The notes: a model not told the origin generated them from the letters alone. A stretch of 64,000 nt of DNA from Erythrophleum ivorense (GCA_026724425.1 JAIUCV010000279.1:434001-498000); one strand, 5' to 3'; counted from the first letter of the stretch, positions 33,331-45,400 are shown. A program made the numbers and translations.

Positions 33331-36176
33331 AAATTTGGGGGACTAAAGCCAAGTAAATCTACAAATTTGAGAATTGAATTTTTAGTTTTTCTTAAAAAAA
33401 TTATTTTGGGTTTAATACGATGAATTTTTTTTTTCTTTTGAGGATTTCGTTTTTTCAATAATCATGAGGGCCACCCTTTTATTCAGATAATGTTGGGCCA
33501 TCCTGGACTGCGAAGTTGGCGGCAAGAAAGCTTGTTGCATTAATATGACTTATTTAAGGAATGATCCAAGATTATTATGTGCTGTCATTGTTCTAAACCT
33601 ACCCTAAAGCCCGAAACTTAAATGTTATTTTCCCATATTGAGAAAATTAACCAATGTTATTGTTCTAATTTGAAAATCATTAAAAAAAACCCTTTAATAC
33701 AAGACAACGTAAAAAATAGAGTCTAAAATTTTTACCAGACGACCTAAACTCTTTAGATGTTACCTAGCTCTGGCAAGAAAAAAAAAACAGAAAAACAAAA
33801 AAATGGTACGTCGCCATTTAAATGTTTTGTAAATTAATTTGTTATAACTACCATTTGTTGTTGCAGACAGAGACAGCTTGAAAGTTGATGAGTGGATAGC
33901 TCTAACTAGCGAATATTCGCATAATATAATGGCCCAAAATAATAAAGGAGTATTGTCCTGTGTTTGTGGGCCTAGTCCCACTTCCTGTGAATCACGTTTC
34001 CTCGAAAGCAATGGCCATCTCTCTGCCTTTCAACAAACCACGACAAAAATTGAAGGTCCCACCCAACGTATGGTGAGTATCATCGTTCTTTATCCTTTTA
34101 AAACGTCTCTCTCCCCATAAATAAATAAATAATAAAAATAAAAAAGTTGAAATTTAAAATTTTCTAACATGGCTTTTGAAGTTACCATATTGTCACGACC
34201 TGTAAATAATACTTGGATCCCATAAATTTCAAACTAATAGACAGAATATCAACACAATGCAAATATTTTTAAATTGTATTTTATAAATATTTTGATAGAG
34301 TCTCTTTATAAATCGGACAGATCCCAAATTTTCATCTATAAACAGTCAACTTAAATTTCAAACTAGATGACTGCAATATTGTCCATCTGAATTCCAAACT
34401 TGCCATTATGATAAGTTGTTTGCCTTGCAAAAAAGGTTGGCAAGCTTAGGAGTCCAAGGCAGAATTGTTAGATAAACCTAGAACTGAAATAGAAGAAGAT
34501 AAAGTGTTAAGTCATGTAGACTCAGTGAGTGAATATATTTAAATTATTATTAATCAATTCATTTTATCTCAAAACAAATTTAGAATGGTTGATAAATTTG
34601 TTTTTCATACGGGAAGTCGCAAGTTTTTCTTGGGCCCAACCTATCATTTACAAACCTTAAGATAGTTACCACACTCCACATACTGATGATATAGAAGAAC
34701 CTGTTAAATTATAGAACGTGTAGAGTCAGAACATCGACTTTCAGATCCCACTATTCTGGACAAACCATGATAAGAACCCATTTAACAATGTAGTTCCCTT
34801 CAATATCTCTACATTAGGAGCTTTGTCTTTTGGAGTTATTTTCCATCTTGCTGCTCAGCCTAACTATGATGCTACATTTTTAACTGAGCATCATCACTAT
34901 CATGATCATATTCGTGATGATATCATTTTATTTGATACTCCCTTCATCTGCTGCTGTTGCTGCATCAGCATCCTCCTCTCCATCTCCTGCCACTTGTTAA
35001 TTGCAATGGCGTAGATGATTGAAACACTAACAAATTAAAGATGCTACTGAAAACTGATTAGATACAATCATGCACAAAAAGCAAACAGTGAGAGAGAAGA
35101 GTTCGAAAATTGGATTACATCCAGTGCCGACAAAGCAAAGGAGATCGAGCAACGGATCTGTGCTCCTCACTGAGCACATATCCGTAAAATAACGTGCAGT
35201 AATATATTTTTAGTCCTTGTTCTGGGAATTAGAAATTGAAGTTAGAAAGAGAAAAAGTGTGATTATGGGAATGAAAGTTGTAACTAAAAAAATTATATTT
35301 TAAAAATTTTAACTCGATTGCATGGATTTTCTACGTGCTCCTCATCGCCATAACCTATTTGGTTTCCTCAGCCCGTCAACGTTTTCAAGGGATGAAAGTA
35401 AAAGGAAAAAAAAAGAAAAAAACAGATAAATATGTTATTATACGTGAATTAGGTTTGTCAATAATACCTTACGCTTATTTTACCAATAAAGCGTTATTAT
35501 TCATCAAATTACTGCGCCGCAGCCCCTAAAACCACCCTCACACCTAGGTCTCCTTAAGTGAGAGATATTTAATAAGTGCATTCTAGGCTTGTCTCCCTTG
35601 AAATTGTTCTATTAGTATAACTATCTATGTGACGCCCAAATGCTTTCCCATTGAATTACCACACCTCATTGTCATCATGGAAGACGTTAACTTCTTCTTA
35701 AATTTCCACGACGCCAAAATCATCAAAGATTTAGACCTATTTTTCTGTTGACTAGCCAGACGTTGAAACCAATATATTTGCTAATAATATTAAAACTAAC
35801 TATAAAAGAAAATTTTATAATTGCGATAACTCTCACAAATATGAACACATAATATGATTTTTCTTTCACTCACAAGTATACAAAATACTCAAAGTATTCT
35901 CTCATTAGATGCCGGATCTGCCTTGTTGTGTTACGAAAACAGTCCACAAAACAAAACATTACAGCACTGTATATTTCTTCACTCAAAGCAGTAGAACCTA
36001 TTTATAGTATTACATGTCGGTAATTGTGGTAATTCTTCACCGCCTATTTGAATTTAATATTGCTTTTTGGATTATGTTTTTTGGCTAAGCTTCATAATAA
36101 CGCCAACTGAAATTGTATGCTACTTGATGTTTGCTACGCCGCTTCTCTTGGTGATATAGCTATCTTTACTTGTAAT
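33331..36176. other. Intergenic DNA, no supported gene
   Basis: Open frames at 33878-34120 (+), 34823-35014 (+), 35335-35529 (+) and 33760-34011 (-) were read and have no recognisable family. Minus-strand 35013-34900 reads for about 35 codons as a Q-rich helical segment and then stops. No gene could be supported. Confidence 0.45.
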
Positions 36177-36345
36177 TAAGGTTTTAAATTATGGTTACAG
36201 TTGTGGTTATGGGCGTTGTAAGAATTATAAAATGAGTTGTAGGTGCTACGGATTGTTATATTGCGGATTAATGCAGATGTAGCGCAAATCACATCCACAA
36301 TATTACGGCCGTCTCATGTGATGTAATTCGCAATTTAAAACCTTA
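36177..36345. mobile_element. Short MITE with ~14 bp inverted ends
   Basis: About 169 bp. The left end TAAGGTTTTAAATTATGG and the reverse complement of the right end TAAGGTTTTAAATTGCG match for 14 bases, then with changes. Just outside, TTACTTGT occurs at 36166-36173 and again at 36343-36350, which could be an 8 bp hAT-type target duplication. It does not abut the inverted ends exactly on the left, so the superfamily is uncertain. Confidence 0.55.
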
Positions 36346-36740
36346 CTTGTCATATGTGCTGCTGCCATTTCTCTTTAATTTTGTCTTCCACCTACTCTGC
36401 TTTAGATTATGCCACCATCGATTTTATTTTAAAATTAATTTAATTGGCTCCATCACCAGATAGCTAAAATTGTTCAGGACTTGAAGAATCTTAGAACCAG
36501 CATCAGGCGGACAAGATAAAACATTAGAGCATAGAAAAACTAGGTAATGACAAAAAGGATTATCTTGTCTCAATCCTTTTTGCAAATAAAATTTTTCTAC
36601 TTTCTAACCACTAAGAACTTAGTTATAAGACACCATAGTTACACATTGGGCATGATGATTTGTTTCATTGCTCCTAAAACTTCATTTGAAACAAGACCAC
36701 CTCAAAAATTTCAAGAGACTTTGTCATGGATTTTTTGAGT

Positions 36741-36745
36741 ATCAA
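36741..36745. repeat. 5 bp target-site duplication (left) of the gypsy element
   Basis: ATCAA precedes the left LTR; the same five bases follow the right LTR at 42811-42815. Confidence 0.85.
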
Positions 36746-37035
36746 TGAAATGATAGAATGAATGAATATCTCCATAACCTTCCACAAGAATGAATGGTGA
36801 CCATGAAACTTCTATAACCTCTTTCTAAGTTGTAATTCCTAATAATGTGCCACTTATAACTCCCAAAACTCCCATTCTAGCTTTAATTTCACTTTAAATT
36901 CTTGTCTCTTACTATGTCCTCTAAGATCAATATAAATAGGCCTACTTGCTTTGCATTTGAAAGGAAAGCAATAATAAGAGAAATTTCTTTTTCATTTAAG
37001 AGTGTTTTTCCTCTCTTTCTTTGAGTTTTGAACTA
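36746..37035 (+). repeat. Left LTR of the gypsy element
   Basis: Begins TGAAATGATAG and ends GAACTA; the expected CA end is changed to TA. A TATAAATA box at 36931-36938 marks the U3 promoter, with transcription expected about 30 bases downstream. Confidence 0.9.
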
Positions 37036-37039
37036 GTTT

Positions 37040-37051
37040 TGATATCAGAGC
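37040..37051 (+). promoter_or_regulatory. Primer binding site, initiator-methionine tRNA type
   Basis: TGATATCAGAGC lies four bases after the left LTR and matches the plant initiator-tRNA-Met primer site TGGTATCAGAGC at 11 of 12 positions. Confidence 0.85.
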
Positions 37052-37499
37052 AAGGTTCCAAAGACAGGGAACTACCTAGAAAATGACCTAGAATTGGAGT
37101 TCGCATTGTTGCCGATGGAGGAGGGCACTGTCACCTTTGAAACTCCCATTTCTAGTCATTTTTAAGCCAAACGGACATTGTCATTGTACTCAAGAGGTCG
37201 AAAAACCTTGGAAAGGAATCACTCTCCGCTGTAAAATGTCCTCACGCATCAGCACGCAATGTTGCCTTAAGACCACGCGTCGACACCCCTTGCTGAAGAT
37301 TGAAGATGACCACATCATCTACCATGTGTCAAGCCATCAACACGTCATCCATTCAGCACCTGCCACATGTCAAAAGGTTGCCATGTCAATAACAACAGTT
37401 CATCTTGCTACGTCATTTGCCACGTAAGCTTTGAGGTATCCAGTCAGTGACACATCATCCATTTAAAACCTACCACATGTACCTTCCTATCACATCATT

Positions 37500-37790
37500 T
37501 GCCCAGTCAACAAAATTTGACAAAATTACACCTGGACCCCAAAATTTTCTTATAATTTTAATTTGGCCCCAATATTTTTCCCATAATTCCACTTTAACCC
37601 TAGTTTTTTTTCCAAAATTCTATTTTGACCACTAATCTTTCTTAAATTATATTTTTGGCCCTTAAACTTTTTGAAATTACACGTATGCCCTCAACTTTTG
37701 GGAAACTATAGTTTTGCCCTTATATCTTTAAAAATTTTACTTTCACCCCTCAGCTTTCTGAAGTTGCAATTTAGCCTATAACTTTTCAAA
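37500..37790 (+). repeat. Degenerate tandem ~40 bp units in the gypsy leader
   Basis: Between the primer site and gag, units of the form AAATTxxAxTTTxxCCCCxxAACTTTT recur about seven times (for example near 37528, 37571, 37613, 37651, 37691, 37732 and 37772). They are divergent and have no frame of their own. Confidence 0.6.
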
Positions 37791-38780
37791 ATGCCTCCAA
37801 GACGTCGATCTGTGCATGAAATTGAAATTGAAGAGTTGAGACATTAAGTTAAAATATTGCAGGGGATTGTAGATCTCCAATGAGCACAATTGGAGGTGTA
37901 GAGAGAAACAAGAGGAAATGAATTTGATGATAGCACTTCTTCATCTGCTAGCAACTGGCATGTTCGGGGACAAACATTTCGCAACAGTGAAATTAAGGTA
38001 GAAATCCCTGACTTTGAAGGGAAACTCTAACTAGATGATTTTGTAGATTGGCTACAAACGTTGGAAGGAGTATTTGAATTGAAGGAGCTACCTGAGAAAC
38101 AAAAGGTCAAGATCGTGGCTATCAAGTTGGAAAAGCATGCATTAATATGGTGGGAGAACTTAAAGAAGAAGCAGGAAAGGGAAGGGAAAATCAAAATTCG
38201 TACATGGGAGAAGATGCGTTGTGAACTCTCTTAGAAATTCCTGACAAAACACTACTACCAAGATAATTTCATCCAGTTACAAAATTTTCAACAAAAGACT
38301 CTATTTGTGGAAGAATATACTAGAGAGTTCAAAAAATTCATGATGAAATGTGATATTCAGGAAAAGGAGGAGTAGACTATAGCTCACTATATTGGAGGAT
38401 TAAACACAAGTATTGCCCACCAGGTTCAACTTCAATAGTATTGGACTATAAATGATGTTATTTGTCTGGCTATCCATATCGAGAAGCAAACAAATAGAAG
38501 GTTCTCATTTCAACCTTCTTCATCAGCCAAGGATTTTTCCAGCTCCTATAAAGCATAAGCTAAGCAACCAAGCACTTCCAGTAAGCCTTCCTCAAAAGCT
38601 ACCAAGGAATTTGGTGCTAAAGCAATCAAGTGTTTAAATGCAAAGAATTCGGTCACATAGCTTTTGAGTGCCCCAACCGCAAGGTTATTACAAACATTGA
38701 AGGGGAAGCCTATGAAGCATCCGAAGAAGAAGATGAAGAGACAGCATTTGAAGAGACCGAGCTAGTGTATGATGAATAAT
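37791..38780 (+). pseudogene. Gypsy gag, with stops and a frameshift
   Basis: Gag forms the particle that packages element RNA. It starts MPPRRRSVHEIEIEEL at 37791. The capsid region (about 38000-38350) has the typical VDWLQTLEGVFELKE, then ALIWWENLKKK, then HYYQDNF and VEEYTREFKKF segments. A CCHC zinc knuckle (CX2CX4HX4C) is recognisable at about 38631-38672, but one base is missing between its first two cysteines, which shifts the frame. Stop codons occur in the N-terminal helix region, in the capsid core and after the SYKA segment. It cannot make an intact product. Confidence 0.85.
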
Positions 38781-38929
38781 TTTTTCTACAGACCATGGAG
38801 AATCATTGGTGGTTTGGCGAAACTTGCACGCAACATAAGCAAAAGAAGAACCTTGGCTACGTCATAGCATTTTCCACACCCGGTGCACTGCCCAAGGAAA
38901 AGTTTGTGATGTCATCATTCATAATGAAA

Positions 38930-41900
38930 GTTGTGAGAATGAGTGTTCAACTACATGGTGGAAAAGTTGAAGTTGTCGAATCAGAATCACCCATGTCACT
39001 ACAAGCTACAATGGCTTAACAAAGGAATTGAGGTTAAGGTTTTTAAATGTTGCCTTGTTAGTTTTTCAATTGGTAACAAATTTCAGGATGAAGTTTGGTG
39101 TGATGTTGCATTGATGGATACTTGTCACCTTCTTCTGGGAAGGCCATGGCAATATGATTGTCGTGTTCTCTATGATGGTCATGCAAATATTTATTCCTTT
39201 ATAAAAGATGAAGTGAAGATAAAGCTAGCACCATTGCCACCTGACGAGTGCAGCCAAAGCAAAAGGGAAGCTAAGCCATTGGTTTCCTTAGTTGCTAAGG
39301 AGTAGTTCAAGGTGTCCAAATCAGAAGCTCAAGTTTTGAGTTTGATTCTTGTGCTTGAACCAAACAATGGAGCCACCACTCTATCTAAGGTTCAATAGTT
39401 GCTAGCTAAGTTTCCATATGTGATACCAGATGACATTTCGCTAGGATTGCCACCCATGCGAGACATCCAGCATGCAATAGACTTTGTTCCAAGAGTTGTC
39501 ATTAAATAAGCCTGCCTATAGGATGAGTCCCAGGAACATGCAGAGGTCCATCGGCAAGTTGAAGAGTTACTGAAAAAAGGATTGATTCGAGAAAGTATCA
39601 ACCCCTATGCTGTACTTATACTTCTAGTACCCAAGAAGGACAGTAGTTGGAGAATGTATATTAACTGTCGAGCAGTTAACAATATCACTATTAAGTATCG
39701 ATTTTCGATACCCAGACTTGATGATATGCTAGACCAGTTGCATGGTGCCGCTGTTTTCTCCAAAATTGACCTCTGCAGTGGATACCATCAGATTAGAATT
39801 CTACTAGGAGATAAATGGAAGACCGCTTTCAAGACTCGAGATGGCCTGTACGAGTGGATAGTGATGCCTTTTGGGCTGACTAACGCCCTTAGCACATTTA
39901 TGTGCCTGATGAATTGGTACTTCGTCCTTTCATTAGTAAATTTTTTATTGTTTACTTTGATGACATTCTTATTCACAGCAAGAACCAAGAGGAGCCCTTT
40001 AAGCACTTACGACAAGTCTTGCAAGCTTTAAGGGAACAGAAACTTTATGCCAATTTAAATAAGTACACTTTCTTAACTGATGAAGTTGTTTTCCTGTGTT
40101 ATATCATCACCGCTAAGGGTATTCGAGTTAACCCAAGCAAGATTGAAGCCATTAATAGCTGGCCAACCCCGAAGTTTGTCCAAGATGTCAGAAGCTTCCA
40201 TAGATTAACTTCCTTCTATAGGAGGTTCATTCGTAATTTCAATGCCATTGCTGCGCCACCCATAGATTGCCTTAAAGGAGACAAATTTCAATGGATAGAG
40301 CAAGCTCAAAAAACGTTTTGAAGAATTGAAGAAGCGTTTGACTGAAGCACCCATGCTAGTTCTTCTAAATTTTGACCAAGCATTCGAGGTCAGTTATGAC
40401 GCCTCCAACACTGGAATTGGTGCTGTGCTAAGCCAAGAAGGTTATCCAATTGCCTTTGTCAGTGAGAAACTTAATGATGCCAAGCTCAAATGTTCTATTT
40501 ATGATAAGGAGTTCTATGTAGTTGTTCGAGCCTTGCAACATTGAAGTCACTATCTGTTGAATAAGTAATTTATCCTTTATTTAGACCATGAGGCCCTGAA
40601 GCATTTGAATTCCCAACAAAATATCAATTACAGACATGCCTCTTGAAGTGAGACTTTGCAAGCTTATCCATTTCTGCTTAAGCACAAGGCTAGGACCTTG
40701 AATTCCGTAGTCAATAACTTTAGCCATAGACATGCTTTGCTATCTACCATTTAGGTCAAAGTTGTTGGCTTTGAAACTATCAAGGAGTGGTACCAAGGTG
40801 ATTCTGATATCCATGAAGTGTGGAGTGCCACCGAAACTCAACCTTTTTAGAAATACTACAGGCACAAAGGGTTCTTATTTTGGGGAAGGGCCTTATGCAT
40901 TCCTCAATGTTCTTTATGAGAGGCAATTATCTAGGAAGCCCACAATAGAGGACTGCCAAGTCACTTTAGCTGAGATAAAATAGTGGCCTTAGTTAAGGAA
41001 AATTTCTATCAGCCAAGGCTTGAATAAGATGTTAATAGACACATACAAAGATGCCAAACCTGTCATTTGGCTAAGTTTAAAAGCCAAAATACTGGATTAT
41101 ACATGCCACTTCTTGTGCTAGCAGCTCCTTGGAAGGACGTGAGTATGGATTTTGTCCTTGGATTACCTCAGACACAGAGACAAAAAGACTCCATCATGGT
41201 TGTTGTACATCGTTTCTCAAATATGGCACATTTCATCCCATGCCAGAAGACTAATGATGCTGTTTAAGTTGCATATTTGTATTTCAAAGAGATAGTACAT
41301 CTCTATGGAATTCCTAATGCCTTGTTTGGTTGGAGGGGTTTAGGGTGGAGGGGAGGGGAGGGGAGCCCTTCCCCTTGTTTAGGTATGTAAAAATTGGAGG
41401 GGAGGGGAGGCAAAATATTGCCTCCCCTCCCCTCCCCTCCAAAAGTGGGGGGTTTTGGAGGGGAGAGAAATATTTTGGATGAGTTTGACAAAATTGCCCC
41501 TTGAATTATTTTTACTTCAAATAAAATATAAATCTTATTTTTTTAATAAGATTTAAAATATTTTTTATAAAAATAAAAAATATTTTTGAATAAAAATAAA
41601 AAAAAAATGTATAATAAAAAGTAAAAAAAAGCTTTTTTTTATAAAAATATCTTAAAAACAAAACAAAATTAATTAAGGGTATAATTGTCCATTAATCCCT
41701 TCCCTCCCCTCTCCTCCCCTCCTCAACCAAACAACATATCATTAAAACCCCTCCCTTCCCCTCCCCTCCATTAAAATCCCTCCCCTCCCCTCCCCGCCAT
41801 TGAACCAAACACTCCCTAAGACTATCACCTCTGATCATGATGTCAAGTTCTTTAGCCACTTTTAGAGGATGCTGTGGAAAAAGATGGAAACTAATATTTA

Positions 41901-42536
41901 ATTCAGCAATGCTTACCATCCCTAAATAGATAGTCAAACTGAAGCTATTAATAGAATCTTGGGAAACTTACTCCAGAGCTTTGTCGAAAAGAATATGAAG
42001 CAGTGGGACCTTATCCTTGCTCAAGTTGAATTTTCCTATAACAACTTAATTAACCAAGCAACTGGAAAGTGTCCGTTTAAAGTTATTTATGACACTCGTC
42101 CTCATAGTTCGTTAGACTTGACTCCTTCAGTTAATAAGCAACAATATAGTTTTGATGCAGATCAAAGGGCCAAGGAAATCAAAAGCTACATGACCAAGTT
42201 CATGAACGAATCTAGAAGTAGAACTTAAGATACAAGATTCATCGTGACAAGCATCAGAGATAGTAAACTTTTAATGTGGGACATCTAGTTTGGATACATC
42301 TGAGGAAAGAACGTTTTTCCAAGCAACCAAATGCTAAGCTATCAGCAAGAGCTGATGGTCCATTCAAGGTTGTGCAAAAGATCAACAATAATGCCTATAA
42401 GGTGGAACTGCCAGGTGCTTATGGAGTCTTTGCTACCTTCAATGTTGTTGATCTATCTCCATACTTGGATGATGATGCCGAGCTTGACTTGAGGGCGAGT
42501 CTCATCCAACTTAGGGAGGATGAAATGACAGAATGA
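38930..42536 (+). pseudogene. Gypsy pol: protease, reverse transcriptase, RNase H, integrase
   Basis: Domains appear in order across several frames. The protease tail is DVALMDTCHLLLGRPWQYD (39110-39165). Reverse transcriptase runs about 39570-40330, with [43 protein letters not shown] and the catalytic YFDD at about 39953-39964. RNase H is at about 40360-40545 (VSYDASNTGIGAVLSQEGY). Integrase runs about 40850-42230, with the first catalytic Asp in [10 protein letters not shown], the second in TSDHDVKF and the Glu in QTEAINRILGN. A C-terminal tail with ADGPFKVV and FNVVDLSPYL ends by 42536. Stops and frameshifts occur between most blocks, and the MITE at 41318-41816 separates the first and second integrase acidic residues. 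Confidence 0.88.
41318..41816. mobile_element. Tourist-like (PIF/Harbinger) MITE nested in the gypsy integrase
   Basis: A 499 bp insertion flanked by TAA on both sides (41315-41317 and 41817-41819; the repeat can also be read as CCTAA). The ends are inverted: TGCCTTGTTTGGTT on the left and GGGAGTGTTTGGTT as reverse complement of the right. TGTTTGGTT termini with a 3 bp TWA duplication fit Tourist-type MITEs. The subterminal DNA is extremely G-rich on the left (runs of GGGG at 41334-41365) and C-rich on the right. Removing the insert and one TAA copy makes the flanking integrase frame continuous, which shows it arrived after the gypsy element. Confidence 0.85.
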
Positions 42537-42810
42537 ATGAATATCTCTATAACGTTCCACAAGAATGAATGGCGGCCATGAAACTTCCGTAACCTCTTTC
42601 CAAGTTGTAATTTCTAATAATATGCCACTTATAACTCCCAAAACTCCCATTCTAGCTTTACTTTCACTTTAAATTCTTGTCTCTTACTATGGCCTCTAGG
42701 ATCAATATAAATAGGCCTACTTGCTTTGCATTTGAAAGGAGAGCAATAATAAGAGAAATTTCTTTTTCATTTGAGAGTGTTTTTCCTCTCTTTCTTTGAG
42801 TTCTAAACCA
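42521..42810 (+). repeat. Right LTR of the gypsy element
   Basis: Begins TGAAATGACAG and ends TAAACCA, with a TATAAATA box at 42706-42713. It is the same length as the left LTR. Confidence 0.9.
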
Positions 42811-42815
42811 ATCAA
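42811..42815. repeat. 5 bp target-site duplication (right) of the gypsy element
   Basis: ATCAA, identical to 36741-36745. Confidence 0.85.
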
Positions 42816-43447
42816 TGTTCCCAGCAACCACTTGCTTTTGACTTTAGCGTTAAGAATAAAAGTCATTAGTTTCAATGCTAAAAACATATTATTAGAAATA
42901 AATCGTCTTTCAAAAAAACATTCTAATCAAGAGTGCTGATATCATCCATAACCATCCATTATCTGTTAACAAGCACTTTGATTATGATTTTAAAACTATA
43001 TCACAGAATTCGAAGGTCAATGATGTATATATATGCAGCAACCCAAAACATTATGAGTATAGTGAATCTTGACTTCACATTTTAATTCAATTTTATATAA
43101 ATGATGGGTTATTTCAATTAAATATTGCTAAATAAAAACTAAAATCAATAGAAAAAAGTAATTTGTTATTTTGATTTTGATAATTAACTCAGATGAATTC
43201 ATCAATAATCATTTTATAATAAAGTTTTTTGATAAGTAAAATTTAAGAATTAAATAGATTATTCCAATGTTAACACATGGCATACCATAATTAGTAATTG
43301 AACCCAAATTTTTTTGTGATTATTTTATGTTAAAATTGTCTTACAAACCTAATATTTTCATCGGCTTAGATGATTTAGTCTATATTATCAAGGTCTTTAT
43401 TATTAGGGTAAATCAATAGAATCCTAAAGAAAGCCAACAATAGCAAA
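42816..43447. other. Intergenic spacer between the gypsy and CACTA elements
   Basis: AT-rich DNA in which I see no feature. Confidence 0.5.
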
Positions 43448-43479
43448 AACTAGTACAAAACCATTAAAAGAAAATAAAG

Positions 43480-44170
43480 GTTTTCTCATGGAATTTTTTC
43501 AAGGAAAAAAAACTCAAAAATTAGTGAGAATAGCTAAAAATTCTCATAGATTTTAGATAGTTAAAAAAAAAGTCATAAGAGTTCAAAATTTTCATTAAAA
43601 AATTTTTGTAAGAAAGGTTTTCTCATGAACTTTTCTTGCCAAAAAAATTTTTTGAGAATAAATTGTTCAAAAGTTGTGAAATTTTTATTACTTTCTCATA
43701 GAGTTGCTCGTAGAAAAATTCCATGAGAAGAAAAAAAGTTTAATTTTTTTGGATTATCACAATAATATAGCAAGAGAGTTTCTCACAATAAAATTACGTG
43801 AGAACCCAAAAAATTTCAAAACATTTTGGTTTTTCATAGAATTTTTTTATGAGAAAATATCACCTTTATTCTCACAATATGAATTCATGAGAGACCAAAA
43901 AATTTAATTGTTTATGGTTTCTCATGGCATTATACCTTGAAAATGAAGGCACATATTTCTCATGGTAAAATCTCGTGAGAAAACATAAAATTCAAATATT
44001 TTAGGTTGTTGTGAAATTTTTCCATGAGAATAATGAATTAATTCAAGAATATTGGCCTATTTTTCTAGATTTCTCATAGATATTTATTGCGAGAATTATG
44101 TTTTCTCATGGTATAATACCATGATATGTTGTAACAAAATTCATATTTGTAGGTTTCTTATTGAAAAATT
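43480..44170. repeat. CACTA subterminal repeat region (left)
   Basis: Roughly 18 imperfect copies of TTTCTCATGG-type motifs in both orientations (for example near 43482, 43618, 43918, 43955 and 44100, and inverted near 43721, 43887 and 44021). Confidence 0.75.
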
Positions 44171-44426
44171 TTGTGAGAAAACTACAAAATTTTTGTTATT
44201 GGCATTGGATTTGTACATCAACCCCTATTTAAACAAGTGACTCTTGTTTAAATGATCAAGAAACACAATACCTAAATATAGCCAACCAATAACAAAGCCA
44301 TGACCTAATAAATATATGTTAAAAAATATCATAAAGTACATCAAAGCTTAGATAAATATGTGCTCATAATCATAAAATTACACATCGTAAACCCATAATA
44401 ATGTCATATAAATAATAGCCTTAGAG

Positions 44427-45400
44427 TCATTCTTTGTCATCCTCATCCCCATCAACATAAGCTTCACCATCATCCTTATCATCATCATCATGAGCGGGTT
44501 GAGGTTGGGAAGTGCCACCTTTCTCGGTGTTTATACTCATGTGAGATATAATTTGTTTCATGAAAGCTTTTATCATGTTCTTATGGGGCTTCAACATCTT
44601 GGCAAGACTTACCTTATAAATTTGGGATTGTTTTGAAAGCTTCTCCTGTAATTTCTTCTCAAAAGATGCCTCTAAGTGTATTCTTATTTTTGAAAGCTCA
44701 TCAAGGCCATAGCCAATGTGTTGTGTGCTGTCAAAACTAAGGAGACTAGCCTTTGACCTAAACCTATATGTATGACCTCTTGTTCTTTCCATTGACAATC
44801 ATGAACCATATTGAAGAGTTAGTGTCATTTAACTTTGACTTTTGAGTTTGCCTTATCTACTCATACTAGCTCTACATCAACCAAGAATAGGTAAATATTA
44901 AATACATGAACAAATTAACCATATACTCATCATATAGTAATAATCTTATTCATAAACTAGTTAAATAACTTACATAATTATTAGAGGTTTTCTTACTAAC
45001 CTAACTTTCTTTTTTCTCATTATGTTGGATCTTCTTGAGTACGTCAGGGATCTTAACCTTTCTACCAAACTCTATTTCCTACAACACTTAAATAAAATAT
45101 GTTAGAATTATATCAATTAAAATAATATAAACATTAATCCAATGAAATTAACACATTTAAAAAATACTTATCATCTTTCTTTTATACTTTGAAAATGACA
45201 CACGCTTACCTCTGTGTAGACATCCTCTAGTATCTATAGCCTTGTTTAGCTTATTGTGCATACACTTGGCATTGAACTCATTGTTTTGCCAATACTCATC
45301 TAGCTTAATTTTGGTTGTTGTAGATAGCCAATCGACTTTGGTTTTTCTAATGCAAATGTATCTGAAGGATGCATGCATTACAATGGTACGCTTATTCCTC
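44427..45400 (-). pseudogene. CACTA accessory gene (TNP1 / Ptta-En-Spm family)
   Basis: In En/Spm-type elements this DNA-binding partner acts with the TNP2 transposase on the subterminal repeats. Two minus-strand blocks remain. At 45378-45157 there is KTKVDWLSTTTKIKLDEYWQ, then a segment with NKAIDTRGCLHRGKR, matching the basic core of the plant Ptta transposase family. At 44798-44427 there is a charged helical segment ending in an acidic tail (DDDDKDDGEAYVDGDEDDKE). The sequence between them is broken, and introns cannot be separated from decay. It lies downstream of the TNP2 gene on the same strand, the usual CACTA order. Confidence 0.65.

Larger units (their letters stand above)
36746..42810 (+). 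mobile_element. Ty3/gypsy LTR retrotransposon, complete in outline but defective
   Basis: A 6065 bp element with 290 bp LTRs at both ends, a 5 bp target duplication (ATCAA), a primer binding site, a purine-rich tract before the right LTR (AGGGAGGA, 42513-42520), and gag then pol in the order protease, reverse transcriptase, RNase H, integrase. Integrase after RNase H is the Ty3/gypsy order. I see no chromodomain after the integrase. By hand alignment the LTRs differ at 18 of 290 sites (about 6%, mostly transitions). All coding parts carry stops or frameshifts, and a 499 bp MITE interrupts the integrase region. Confidence 0.92.

Noticed and set aside
34900..35013. Minus-strand stretch encoding a Q-rich helical segment (KWQEMERRMLMQQQQQMK)
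   Set aside because: Only about 35 codons before a stop, no clear splice sites and no neighbouring exon in the same sense; CAG-type composition alone can produce it.
38943..42536. Possibility that the gypsy pol is functional
   Set aside because: Multiple stops and frameshifts plus a MITE in the integrase rule this out.
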